A DNA stretch of 64,000 bases from positions 68,597,680 to 68,661,679 of the forward strand of contig NC_080179.1 in assembly GCF_950295315.1 (NCBI RefSeq), in the 5' to 3' direction. Source of the DNA: Erinaceus europaeus. Lineage: Eukaryota > Chordata > Mammalia > Eulipotyphla > Erinaceidae. Position 1 is the first letter of the stretch. The number at the start of each line of letters is the position of its first letter. The notes below the pieces were generated by a model, which did no database searches, was not told where the DNA came from, and saw nothing but the letters and a program-made list of their open reading frames with translations. Made by a program: the position numbers and the translations under genes. Shown here in pieces: positions 39,679 to 49,280 of this stretch.

Positions 39679-39807
39679 GGGTGAAGGCTCTGTGTGAATG
39701 GCTAGGGAGACCTTCTCCGGCTCTGAGCTGCCCACCACAGCCCAGCCTCATTAATCCCTAATGCTTGTAACACAACTCTCCTACTAAGACCATAAGCTGA
39801 TAACGTC
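39679..39807 (+). repeat. Inverted duplication, left arm
   Basis: Its reverse complement recurs at 40760-40889. Shared blocks include GTGAAGGCTCTGTGTGAATG and CATAAGCTGATAACGTC. By eye there are about ten differences in 130 bases. It resembles none of the SINE or LINE families in this window. Confidence 0.88.
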
Positions 39808-40759
39808 CTTTTCCTCTATTAAGACTGTAACTGTACACTTTGCCCCTGGTGTCACATTATTGTCACTTTGAAGTCCCTCTTTGAATGGAAAGAATACTCT
39901 CTGTGACTGGATTTGCCTAGCAGATTAGTTCCCCAGATGGGCTCAGAGCCTGGAAGTAGAAATAGCAGGTTCCCATATCTTCCTAAATAAATGCCCAGGG
40001 GACAGGCTCAGGAAGACAGCTTACTCTGGAGGGGTCTACGGATTTCATTCTCACTTGCTAATGAATAAGTTCTCTGGTGGTGGTGGTGGGGTTGAGACTT
40101 TGGAGCTGGACAGTTGATTTCAGGAGACTCCGGGGTGTTATTTTCTTGAAGCTGACTGCTCATTACTTTGCAGGAACATTTGAAGAGTTTGTATTAAAGG
40201 GGGAAAAAATGTTCTTTGCCAAGATCTGGCAAAGCTAATCCATTGTAATAGAGTCTAGAAGGGTGGTTGCCTGTGGAGACAGAGGGACAGGGCAGGGACA
40301 TTTTTCTGGAGTGCGGAAAATATTCTGTTCTCTCTCTCTGGGTGGGAAATACACACGTTACACCTCCATATATATGTGTGTGCATGTATGTGTATGTATA
40401 ACTGTGTGTTTATGTAAAATCTCATAACTCGATATACATCAGCGACAGAAATAGCACCTAGGCATTTACAAACGTCATCCGCTCAAGATCACAGACTTAG
40501 CTGTAGATTCTCAGTGCAGACATTCGGAGGGTTTTCAGATATGTGTGGAGACACAGGCTTCCATTTGGACTTGCAGAAGTCTCTGGGGTTGTTCAGGAGA
40601 AAGGCTGGGAGGGGCAAGAGTCAGCGTAGTGATAGTGATGGGAAGGCTGAAGCAGTGATTCAGCAACAGATGAGCCAGGGGTGGGAATGAGAAGGAGGTA
40701 GGCCTATGGGTAAAGTGAGGGAAACCGGCGTTTAGGAGGACTCCCCAGTCATTCTAGGC
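39808..40759. other. Unique spacer between inverted arms
   Basis: About 950 bases with no gene or strong repeat. A degenerate TATATGTGTGTGCATG stretch lies near 40370-40400. Confidence 0.5.
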
Positions 40760-40889
40760 GACGTTATCAGCTTATGGTCTGAGTAGGAGAGTTGTGTTAC
40801 TAGCATTGGGGTTAATGAGGCTGGGCTGTGTGGCGGCAGCTCAGAGCTGGAGAAGGTCTCCCTGTCCATTCACACAGAGCCTTCACCCA
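40760..40889 (-). repeat. Inverted duplication, right arm
   Basis: GACGTTATCAGCTTATGG through CACAGAGCCTTCACCC mirrors the left arm. Similarity ends sharply at both sides. Confidence 0.88.
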
Positions 40890-41344
40890 GAAGACGAGTA
40901 TGGGTCAAGGAACCAGTGCCCGGAGAACAGGAATTCAGCTGGAGGTGTAAGTTTCAGAGGCCTGTGAGTCAGCCTTAGAGAAGACATGGCAGGTGATTAA
41001 GTCAGTGAGTCTGGAGTCAGAAGAAGACTTCTGGGCTGCAGTTAGACCCTCGGGAGTGGCTGGTATGCTATTTAAAGTAGAGGGAATGTGTGAGGTCACT
41101 GTGTAGGAACTTACAGAGTTGGAAGCAGAGAGATTCCAGAAGGACTCTGCCCCAGGGAATTGCCACATTTGGGCAGGAGGAGGAGCCTAACAGGAGCCAA
41201 AGCAGAGGCAGGGAGGAGAAGCAGCATTCTTAAGACCTCCTAGCTATTTGCAAAATGGAGACACCCATATCTTCATCTGCAATATTCCATTAGGTTCATT
41301 ATTCCAGTTAGGTTCATAATTAGTCAACAACTTGTTCTGCTTTA
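40890..41344. other. Unique sequence, no gene recognised
   Basis: GTTCATTATTCCAGTTAGGTTC near 41290 contains a small direct repeat. Nothing else is recognised. Confidence 0.4.
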
Positions 41345-41812
41345 TATGTTAACTCTTTTCAGCTACCAGGTTCCAAATGCTAGCATGATGCCAACCAGAC
41401 TTCCCTGGACAGACAACCCCAACAATGTGTCCTGGAGCCCTGCTTCCCCAGATCCCTGCCCCACTAGGGAAAGAGACAGGCAGGCTGGGAGTATGGATCG
41501 ACCTGTCAATGCCCACGTTCAGTGGGGAAGGAGGTCTCGAAACTTTACATCAGGCTCAACCTGACGCTGTTGACTGGCTATGGAAGAAGGGCAAATGCTA
41601 GAAGAAGAAGTGGGGAAGCAATTACAGAAGCCAGACCTTCCACCTTCTGCATCCCACAATGACCCTGGGTCCATGCTCCCAGAGGGATAAAGAACAGGAA
41701 AGCTGTCAGGGGGAGGGGATGGGATATGGAGTTCTGGTGGTGGGAACTGTGAGGAATTGTACCCTCTTATCCTATGGTCTTGTCAGTATTTCCATTCTAT
41801 AAATAAACATTG
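41345..41812 (+). mobile_element. Family X (X2 end), sense, with an 88-base insert
   Basis: GGGAGTATGGATCGACCTG, CCAGACCTTCCACCTTCTGC, GACCCTGGGTCCATGCTCC and GGAATTGTACCCTCTTATCC, ending CTATAAATAAACATTG. AGTGGGGAAG at 41521-41530 and 41609-41618 bounds 88 bases absent from the other X2 copies here. Confidence 0.8.
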
Positions 41813-41813
41813 A

Positions 41814-41880
<67 letters not shown>

Positions 41881-41905
41881 GAAGAAAGAAAGGAAGAAAG
41901 AAACC
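41813..41905. repeat. (GAAA)n microsatellite, tail of X
   Basis: A long AAAG run that directly continues the 3' end of the X copy, so it probably expanded from its A-rich tail. Confidence 0.95.
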
Positions 41906-41944
41906 AGAGTGGTTAACTGTGGCCAGTGCTATGGCAAGTCAAGT

Positions 41945-42108
41945 CAGGGCCAGTGAAATAGCTCACTAGGGTTGTGTGCTGTCTTGCCAGATGAATGATC
42001 CAGATTCCAGCCTGGCCCCCACCGCACTGAAAGAAGTTTTGGTGCTGTGGTTCCATTCTCTCTTTTTCTGTCTCTGTGTCACTATCTGAAAACAAAATAG
42101 AAAAAAAA
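41945..42108 (+). mobile_element. Eri-E SINE
   Basis: GGGCCAGTGAAATAGCTCAC, GATTCCAGCCTGGCCCCC, TCTCTTTTTCTGTCTCTG, then an A-run. Confidence 0.75.
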
Positions 42109-42225
42109 TCCATGGCACTTTGGGTTCTTCTTTACATAGGTTCCCAGGAGCTTTCCACATTTTCCTTAGACGGGGATGGATCTACTTTGGAGATGGCCCA
42201 AGTAGTACTGCTCTTGATTTCTTGA

Positions 42226-42265
42226 GGATATATATATTTTATATATATATATGTATATATATATA
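42226..42265. repeat. (TA)n microsatellite
   Basis: An imperfect TATATA run immediately left of the antisense X copy. Confidence 0.85.
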
Positions 42266-42269
42266 ATTT

Positions 42270-42690
42270 ATTAATTATTTTAAAAAATGTTTATTTATAA
42301 AAAGGGAAAATTGACTAAACCACAGGATAAGAGGGGTACAACTTCACATAATTCCCACCACCAGAACTCCGTATCCCATCCCCTCCCCTGAGAACTTTCC
42401 TATTCTTTAACCCTCTGGGAGTATGGACCCAGGGTTATTGTGGGATGCAGAAGGTGGAAGGTCTGGTTTCTGTAATTGCTTCCCCACTGAACATGGGCAT
42501 TGACAGGTCAATCCATACTCCCAGTCTGCCTCTCTCTTTCCCTAGTAGGGTGGGGCTCTGGGGAAGCGGAGCTCCAGGACACATTGTTGGGGTCTTCAGT
42601 CCAGGGAAGTCTGGCTGGCATCCTGCTGGCATCTGGAACCTGGTGGCTGAAAAGAGAGTTAACATACAAAGCCAAACAAAGGATTTCTTA
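42270..42690 (-). mobile_element. Family X (X2 end), antisense
   Basis: ACCACAGGATAAGAGGGGTA, ACCACCAGAACTCCGTATCC, CCTCTCTCTTTCCCTAGTAG, ACCTGGTGGCTGAAAAGAG. It faces the sense X2 copy about 450 bases away and lacks that copy's 88-base insert. Confidence 0.8.
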
Positions 42691-42994
42691 TCAACATGAA
42701 AGAGCCTTCTGAGTAAGTCCCCAGGCTAGTCCTGGAGAGAGGCACATCAGTCTGACAGTGTGGATGCTGCTGAGCTGAGTCATGGAGCCCTGCGTTGTCT
42801 GAGACAGGTACAGGTATGAGTGTGGAGCGATGTGGGAGGAGTTTCCCTCTGAAGTGTAGTTGCTGACCATCTGCTGACACGTGTGCTTCTCAGCTTTCTG
42901 TTCCTGGCATGGTGAAAGCGGAGCCCAGAAAGTTAGGACACATTCTTTGATCCCCGGGTCTCTGTTATCTAAACCGAGATTCAGAAAGTATCTT
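42691..42994. other. Unique sequence, no gene recognised
   Basis: No repeat or exon is recognised. Confidence 0.4.
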
Positions 42995-43298
42995 GGGGAC
43001 CAGGTGATGGTGTACCCAGACCCAGTTCAGGGCACATGGTTCTAGCCCCCATTCAATACCTGCAGGGGCTGTGGCAGAGGGATACTTTACAAGCAGTAAA
43101 GCAGGTTTGTAGGTCTCTCTCTCTCTCTCTCTCTCCCCCTCTCTATCTCCCTTCCCCTCTCAATTTCTGTCTTGTGAAATAAAATTGAAACAAAAATTAA
43201 AAAAAGAGCAAGAATGGCCACCAGAGTGGTGGATTCATAGTGTTGGCACTGAGCCCCAGCAATAATCCTGGTGGCAATAACAAAATAATAATAACAAA
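42995..43298 (+). mobile_element. Eri-B-long SINE
   Basis: GGGGACCAGGTGATGGTGTA head, a diverged box B, (TC)n, then GGCCACCAGAGTGGTGGATT and CCCAGCAATAATCCTGGTGG: a clear B head carrying the 3' module. Confidence 0.88.
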
Positions 43299-43313
43299 GA
43301 AAAGAAAGCATTT

Positions 43314-43582
43314 ATTTATTTATTCTCTTTTGTTGCCCTTGTTGTAGTTATTGTTGTTGTTATTGCTATCGTTGTCCTTGGATAGGACAGAGAGAAATGG
43401 AGAGAGGAGGGGAAGACAGAGAGAGGGAGAGAAAGACAGACATCTGCAGACCTGCTTCACCGCCTGTGAAGCGACTCCCCTGCAGGTGGGGAGCCAGGGG
43501 CTTGAACCGGGATCCTTAGTTAAGCCCGTCCTTGCACTTTGCGCCACGTGCACTTAACCCACTGCGCTACTGCCTGACTCCT
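43314..43582 (-). mobile_element. Eri-A SINE, antisense, with target-site duplication
   Basis: A full antisense A inserted at the tail of the B-long copy. GAAAAGAAAGCATTT (43299-43313) recurs as GAAAAGAAAGTATTT (43583-43597). Confidence 0.94.
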
Positions 43583-43639
43583 GAAAAGAAAGTATTTTAT
43601 CTTTTGTCATCACTAGGGTTTCACCAATCCAAGCCAACT

Positions 43640-43745
43640 TTGTTTTTTTTTTTTTTTTAAGATAGAGATAGGGAGAGAGGGGATGACACCATAGCACTGA
43701 AACTTCTCCCTGTTCAGTGGGATGCAGGGAAGCGCTCGGATACCG
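43640..43745 (-). mobile_element. Eri-E SINE fragment, antisense
   Basis: T-run, GATAGAGATAGGGAGAG, CACCATAGCACTGAAACTTC; the head half is lost. Confidence 0.6.
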
Positions 43746-43796
43746 AGTGTCATGCAGGACTCTTTCTTCCTTTCCCTCCCTCCATTCCTTCCCTTG

Positions 43797-43979
43797 GCTA
43801 TTGCTAGGATTTCACTGCTCTGGGCTGATGTTTTTCAGAGAGAGAGAGGGAGAGGGAGAGGAAGAAAGATACCATAGTACCGAAGCTTCCCTCCACGGCA
43901 TTGGGGACCAGGCCCAAAGCTGGTTCGTGTACATCGCAAAGCAGGTGCGCTGTCCAGGGCAGCTGTCTCACCGGCCGCA
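43797..43979 (-). mobile_element. Eri-E SINE, antisense
   Basis: GGCTATTGCTAGGATTTCAC, (GA)n body, GATACCATAGTACCGAAGC, and the head complement ending CTGTCTCACCGGCC. Confidence 0.75.
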
Positions 43980-43984
43980 TACAG

Positions 43985-44170
43985 GACTGCTACTTGGCCG
44001 ATGAGAGCAGTGCCACAAACATGCAAAAGTTGCAGATCCAAGGCATCGAGTCCCCCAACGTGCTCCCACAGCAGAACCACAACCGCACTCTCTGCGTTTA
44101 CAACAGCCAGTTGTTATCCTGGCCTGAGAGGTGGCAGCCAGACAGGAGAGAGCGAGCACACTTGAGCTGA
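43985..44170 (+). other. Coding-looking patch, not assigned
   Basis: Immediately right of an E SINE, one frame reads DCYLADESSATNMQKLQIQG and continues into a Q/N-rich stretch with no stop until 44168-44170. An AG precedes it at 43983-43984 and a GT follows at 44131, but neither splice context is strong. Composition is more protein-like than elsewhere in the window. It could be a diverged exon, an old pseudogene scrap or chance. I do not recognise the protein. Confidence 0.25.
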
Positions 44171-45039
44171 TGCAGCCCAGAGACAGAGCCGCGGAGATAC
44201 AAAAGGGCTGCTTGCTGGCATGGAAATCACCCCCTGGGCTGAAACAACAGGAGCCAAAGGGAGGAGTGGGCTGTGGGGCTGCCCCTTGACCCCAGGTCTG
44301 TTTGGGAAAACAGCTCTGTGGAGCAGCTTTGTAGATTTGGCGTCCAAACCAGTTCAAAAGAAACAGCTGGCTGGAGCCTGGCAGCGTGGGTACCCTTGCT
44401 GGCTGTTGACTCAGGTTGAGCCTGCCTGTTTGCAGGCCCAGCAGTTCATCTGGAGCTGATTAAAATAAACAGGGATAGAGGCTCCCCAAACACCCCACTC
44501 CGATGACCCCAGCACTTGCTTTTCTTTCCTCGCACTGCCTCTGAACTCCTGTGCTTGATAGGTGGAGCCCTGCGAATCTGGAAAAACCACCAGAGGAACA
44601 GTTAAAGAACAAAGGCAAAAAAGCAGGTGAACTCACATTCCCATCTGTGAAGGGCCCCTGATAATTGCTTGGCAGGGCTGCGATGAGCATTAAATGCAAT
44701 TAATCGTATTATTTCAGTGCAGAGTAAACAGGCATTACCTCTCGGTGCCGCCATACATATGTAAAGAGGCAAATAATGATACATTTCCAGGTGCTCACTG
44801 CCATCCTACCAAACGGCCTGCCAGCTTCTACTGCACTATCTTATTTAGGATAAGCAACTTAAACCCAGATCCCAGGGCTCCAGGGAGACAGGACTGTGAC
44901 TTTAGACTCCTTCCTTCTGGTCGCAGAAGCCGTGTGCGTGCTCGCTGTTGCCGCTCCCTCATTTGGAATCTGGCATGTGGTCGCTGCAGTGCTGACTAAA
45001 TTGGTTTGACTCACTAAGAGGGTTAGTTCCAAGGTAGAA
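44171..45039. promoter_or_regulatory. Unique block, candidate conserved non-coding DNA (speculative)
   Basis: Repeat-free. At 44600-44760 there are AACAAAGGC (SOX-like) and GATAATTGC and TGCAATTAATCG (homeodomain-like) cores, with a relatively CpG-rich stretch at about 44920-44990. No gene is recognised. Regulatory role is inference. Confidence 0.25.
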
Positions 45040-45190
45040 CAACTTGTTGGAGAGTGCACCTGCTTCCTTATAAGCCCGACAGATGTTCGAGTCCTTCCTC
45101 TGCCACCCACACATACACACTGGAGGATGTTTGGTGCTTTGGTGGCTTTCTTTGTCTCTCTGCTTCTGTCTCACTCTGAAAAAAAAAATA
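45040..45190 (+). mobile_element. Eri-E SINE, diverged
   Basis: TTGTTGGAGAGTGCACCTGC, GATGTTCGAGTCCTTCC box B and a TCTGTCTCACTCTG body with an A-run. Confidence 0.55.
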
Positions 45191-45227
45191 CCAGCTCGGA
45201 ACAGTGGAACCCCCATGATGAACCCAG

Positions 45228-45420
45228 AAAAGTTCACCTGCTCCAGTACCTGGTCGTTTTGGTTACAGTGGCCCAATAATGTAGTTGGAGATCTTGGAGT
45301 GTGATGCCTCCAGTTTTATTTTATTTTATTTTTATTTTTTCTCAAGATTGCTTTGGCAGTTGTGGGCATTTTCTGGTTCTAGATAAATTTTTGCAGCTTT
45401 TGTTCTACTCTTAAAAAACA
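45228..45420 (-). mobile_element. L1 ORF2 fragment, antisense
   Basis: CCAGTACCTGGTCGTTTTGG, GATGCCTCCAGTTTTATTTT and CTCAAGATTGCTTTGGCAG are hallmarks of the antisense L1 ORF2 region well upstream of its end. No 3' end is attached. Confidence 0.85.
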
Positions 45421-45763
45421 AAAAAGGTGATGTATATATATATGTATATGTCACCAGAGCCTGTGTAACCTCCAAGGCCCTGTTGGTCCGAGCTTATAGC
45501 TCATGGTCACAGCTGGAAACGTTGCAGGCTGCACTCATTTCAGGACCAGTCTTTTTCGAGTGGCGGGGCAGGAAACCTCCAGCCTCCCTTCGGAGACTGG
45601 GACTGTCCCTACCATCATTGCTTTACGGTGAGGATGAGGCCCTGGAGAGGGCCCACAGATGCTGTTCCTTATGGAAGCGACCAGTGGTGGTGGGGAGAGG
45701 GACCCTTTAGAGGTCAAGGCCCATCATATGTGTATGGGAATCTAAGGATTTCCTAACTAGGGG

Positions 45764-45832
45764 GCTTGAACTGGGATCCTTGTGCTTCACATCATGTGCT
45801 CTTAACCTGCTGTGCTACCGCCTGGCACCCTA
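45764..45832 (-). mobile_element. Eri-A head fragment, antisense
   Basis: GGGGGCTTGAACTGGGATCC to TGCTACCGCCTGGCACCC: only the tRNA-like half is present, at the junction of two X pieces. Confidence 0.75.
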
Positions 45833-45894
45833 TAGTCCTTTTTTTCTATAGTCCTGTCTTCTCTTCCTTTATAAGTCACATCTACACTGCTTTC

Positions 45895-46187
45895 TTTCTT
45901 TCTTTTTTTAAATCCTTATTTATTTATTCCCTTTTGTTGCCCTTGTTTTATTGTTGTAGTTATTATTATTGTTGTTATTGATGTTGTTGGTTAAGACAGA
46001 TAGAAATGGAGAGAAGAGGGGAAGACAGAGAGGGGGAGAGAAAGATAGACACCTGCAGACCTGCTTCACTGCTTGTGAAGCGACTCCCCTGCAGGTGGGG
46101 AGCCGGGGGCTTGAACCGGGATCCTTACGCCGGTCCTTGCGCTTGGCGCCACGTGCGCTTAACCTGCTGCGCTACCACCCGACTCCC
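45895..46187 (-). mobile_element. Eri-A SINE, antisense, with target-site duplication
   Basis: Full length. TCTACACTGCTTTC (45881-45894) and TCTACACTACTTTC (46188-46201) flank it with one mismatch. Confidence 0.94.
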
Positions 46188-46647
46188 TCTACACTACTTT
46201 CATATGCCTTTTTTTTCCCCCTCTTCTCTCTCTGGGTCATGATGGAATTGGGTTTCAGAACTCTCTGATTATCTTCCCCTAACATTCCTCTCCCTCTCTG
46301 CAAGTGTGAACCAAAATTCTTTCTGAGATGCAGAAGGTGGGAGCTCTAGCTTCTGTAATTGATTCTCTGCTGGACATGGCCATTGGCAGTTTGAGCCATA
46401 CCCCCAGCCTTTTTCTATCTTTCCCTCGTGGGGTAGGGCCCTGGAGAGGCGAGGTTCCAGGACTCAGTGATGAGGTCATTTTCCCAGGGAGTTCAGGATG
46501 TTATTATCATAGCATCTGTGACTTGGTGTCTGAAAGGCATTTAAGATATGAAGCTGGAAAAAAAATGTTTATTTAATAAACAGGAACCAGAAAGTAGGAA
46601 CAGAGCAGGTGAGAATAGGGATTTAAGGGTGGTACAAAGCTACAAAG

Positions 46648-46855
46648 TCGGGGCTGAGTGGTGGTGCACCTGGTTGGACTCATAGGTTACAGTGCGCAAG
46701 GACCCATGTTCAAGCCTCCAGTCCCCAGGGGGAAAGCTTCACAAATGATGAACCAAGGCTGCAGGTATCTCTGTCTCTCTCCCTCTCTGTCTATCCTTCC
46801 CTCTCAATTTCTGGCTATCTCTAGCCAATAAATAAATGTAATTTTAAAAAGAATA
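46648..46855 (+). mobile_element. Eri-B SINE inserted in X
   Basis: GGGGCTGAGTGGTGGTGCAC, CCCATGTTCAAGCCTCCAGT and GCCAATAAATAAATG. X sequence (AGCTAC and onward) continues on both sides. Confidence 0.88.
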
Positions 46856-47734
46856 TGGTTTATTTTTTTTTAAAAAAGAAGCTACTAGGTCTATTTTAGT
46901 ATGTTCCTAGGGGCCTTTTTCTTAGTAATCTTTGCTTGAGCTTGACAATTAACATGGAAGTGGACTAAAAATATTATTTGGTAGTCAGTTGAGAATAGAA
47001 CTAGAAAGTTGGACTAGGGCAGACGGTAGCTCTCAAATTCGAAAAGAATATAGAAATACAACTAACTGTTTACCACATCAGTTTGATCCAGGGCCCATGT
47101 ATGTTCATATTTAACACAAGAGGTTGTATATCCTCTGAGTTCCTCTCAGTCTGAGCTCACATCCCATGGTCCCAGCTGGGAACATTCTAGGCTGCACTCA
47201 TTTCAGGACCAGTGTTCCTCAAGTGGCAGAGTAGGCTGGCCCAGCCTCTCTTCAGAGAGAAGCCCCTACCATTTGCTACTTTATAGTGAGGGCATAGTCC
47301 TGGAGAGACCCTCAGAAGGGCTATGATGACATTCCTTGTGGAAGTGAACAGTGACAGTGGAGAGAGGGATCTGTTAGAGGTCTAGGCCTATCATATCTAT
47401 GTAGGAATCCAAGGATTCCCTGACTGAGGCCCCAGGTGATGGGGTGGCCTGGTGGTGACCAAAAAGGACATCGTTAAGCCCTTTCCCAGTTTCTGCAGTC
47501 TCTTCTTTATCTGACAATAATGCTGCATTTTTACTAAGCACTTTCTCATATGTGGAACTTCTAAGCAATCCTGTGAGGTGATGAGTTGGGAGTTCTCAAA
47601 TTGCACAACTTGGAGTAAAAGTGTGAATCTCAAATCAAGCTCTTTTTGTTTATAATCTGCAATTATTTTTCTTTTGCAAGCTTTTCTTCCTCTTCTACCC
47701 TCCTCTCCCTCCTCCTCCTCTTCTTTTTTATTGG

Positions 47735-47990
47735 CAACAGGCTTATTTATCACTAGGTCTCAGTGCCTGCACAGCTAACTCACCATTTCCAAGAGTCTTT
47801 CTCTCATAGAGAGGGAAGAGGAGAGGGGAAAATAGACCAAGAGGGAGAGGGACAGGAAGAGGGAGAGACATTACTTCTCAGCTCATGAGGTTTCTCTCCC
47901 CTGCAGGTGGAGGCCTGGGATTTGAACTCCAGTCTTTGGGCATTGTAATGTGTGCACTCTACCGTGTGTGTCACTGCCAGGCTCCTCTTT
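47735..47990 (-). mobile_element. Eri-B-long SINE, antisense
   Basis: GGTCTCAGTGCCTGCACAGC (3' module), GA-rich body, CCTGCAGGTGGAGGCCTGG, GATTTGAACTCC and TGTGTCACTGCCAGGCTCC. Confidence 0.75.
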
Positions 47991-47994
47991 TCTT

Positions 47995-48155
47995 CTTGCC
48001 TGGATGGAAGGATGGATCGATGCATGGACGGATGGATAGACAGACAGACAGAACAGAGCACTGTTCCATGACATGCAGTGTCGGGGATCAAATCGAGGAC
48101 CCCATGCATGTAAGACATGCATCTGCTCTACTACTGAGAGACTTCCCTGGCTCCC
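47995..48155 (-). mobile_element. SINE (C/D type), antisense, with (GGAT)n
   Basis: GGATGGAAGGATGG-type repeats are followed by AGAGCACTGTTCCATGACA, GGGGATCAAATCGAGGACC and GAGAGACTTCCCTGGC. Confidence 0.55.
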
Positions 48156-48250
48156 CTCGTTATGGTATTAATTCATGTTACAGGCTAGCTATCCATCCAT
48201 GTTTTTTTCACTCTGAATACTTGCTTATAGATATAAAAGAACAGATTAAA

Positions 48251-48278
48251 TGTGTGTGTGTGTGTGTGTGTGTGTGTG
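48251..48278. repeat. (TG)14 microsatellite
   Basis: An uninterrupted TG run. Confidence 0.95.
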
Positions 48279-48680
48279 GATTTTGTCCATTACTGTGAAG
48301 TGTTGAGTTTCATCATCTCAAGTGGTGGTCCAGTGTGTAGCAATGTATGGAACTTCAACATACAATCTCCTTATGTTCATTGCAGAAACACAGCTTTGTT
48401 CATGGAAATTCTGGTGATTTTCCAGGTTATAAATACAGTCTTTGAAGTACTTTTGTTAACAGGGGATGCTACAATTTTCTTAAGTGCAAAATGTTATTAG
48501 AAGTAGAAATGAAGTGTGAAATATGAAATAATTCATATCACAGGATGCTGACTGCACAGTATGCGTATAAATGTCTCTCACTTTCCCACAGGTATGATTA
48601 GAATTTCTGAGCTGAAATTGATTGTTTTCCTACTGTAGCAGAAGTGGCACCATCAGTTTTTTTAAATCAAATTTCACTCT
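48279..48680. other. Unique sequence, no gene recognised
   Basis: No repeat or exon is recognised. Confidence 0.4.
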
Positions 48681-48830
48681 CACTTTATCAGGGGAAAGTT
48701 GATTTACAGAATTTTTGTAGTCACAGGGTACATTTCTGTATCCCCCCCAGATAGGGGGATACAGTACATCTCATCCTCAACCAAAACATCATCTTATTCC
48801 ACCAGCAGGACTTAGGTCCTCTACCGCATC
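48680..48830 (-). mobile_element. Family X (X1-like end), antisense fragment
   Basis: GTTGATTTACAGAATTTTTG and TAGTCACAGGGTACATTTC resemble a diverged X1 end. A palindrome-like TATCCCCCCCAGATAGGGGGATA occurs near 48740-48762. Confidence 0.45.
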
Positions 48831-49121
48831 AATTAAAAAAAAAAATTATTTATAAAATGGAAATATTGACAATACTATAGGATAAGAGGGGCTACATTTC
48901 CACACAGTGACCACCCCCAGAGCTCTATATCCAAATCCCCTCCCCTGATAGCTTCCTTATTCCTTGTCCCTCTGGGAGTATGGGCCCAGGATCATTGTGG
49001 GGTGCAGAAGGTGGAAGGTCTGGCTCTATAATTGCTTCCCCGCTGAACATGGGTGTTGACAGGTTGACCCATACTCCCAGCCTGCCTCTCTCCTTCCCTA
49101 ATAGGGCGGGGCTCCATCAAT
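48831..49121 (-). mobile_element. Family X (X2 end), antisense
   Basis: ACTATAGGATAAGAGGGG, TGGGAGTATGGGCCCAGG and GCTGAACATGGGTGTTGAC. CATCAATT occurs just before (about 48826) and just after (about 49116), a possible short target duplication. Confidence 0.78.
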
Positions 49122-49280
49122 TTTTTTTTATTTCTTTATTGGGGAGTTAATGTTTTACATTTGACAGTAAATACAATAGTCTGTACATGCATAACATTTC
49201 TCAGCTTTCCACATAACAATACAACCCCCACTAGGTCTTCTGTCATCCGTCTTGGACCTGTATTCTACTAGATCTCCCCC
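49122..49280 (-). mobile_element. L1 3' end fragment, antisense
   Basis: T-run, TTTCTTTATTGGGGAGTTAA, TTGACAGTAAATACAATAG and GGTCTTCTGTCATCCGTC; only the 3' UTR is present. Confidence 0.7.

Larger units (their letters stand above)
45440..47435 (-). mobile_element. Family X, antisense, with nested SINEs and a duplicated inner segment
   Basis: Two copies of the inner X segment are present: 45440-45760 (GGTCACAGCTGGAAACGTTG) and 47100-47435 (GGTCCCAGCTGGGAACATTC). Between them lies the X middle (46188-46640, 46880-47100), interrupted by SINEs. Either two X insertions abut, or one copy is rearranged. The coordinates include the SINEs listed separately. Confidence 0.65.
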
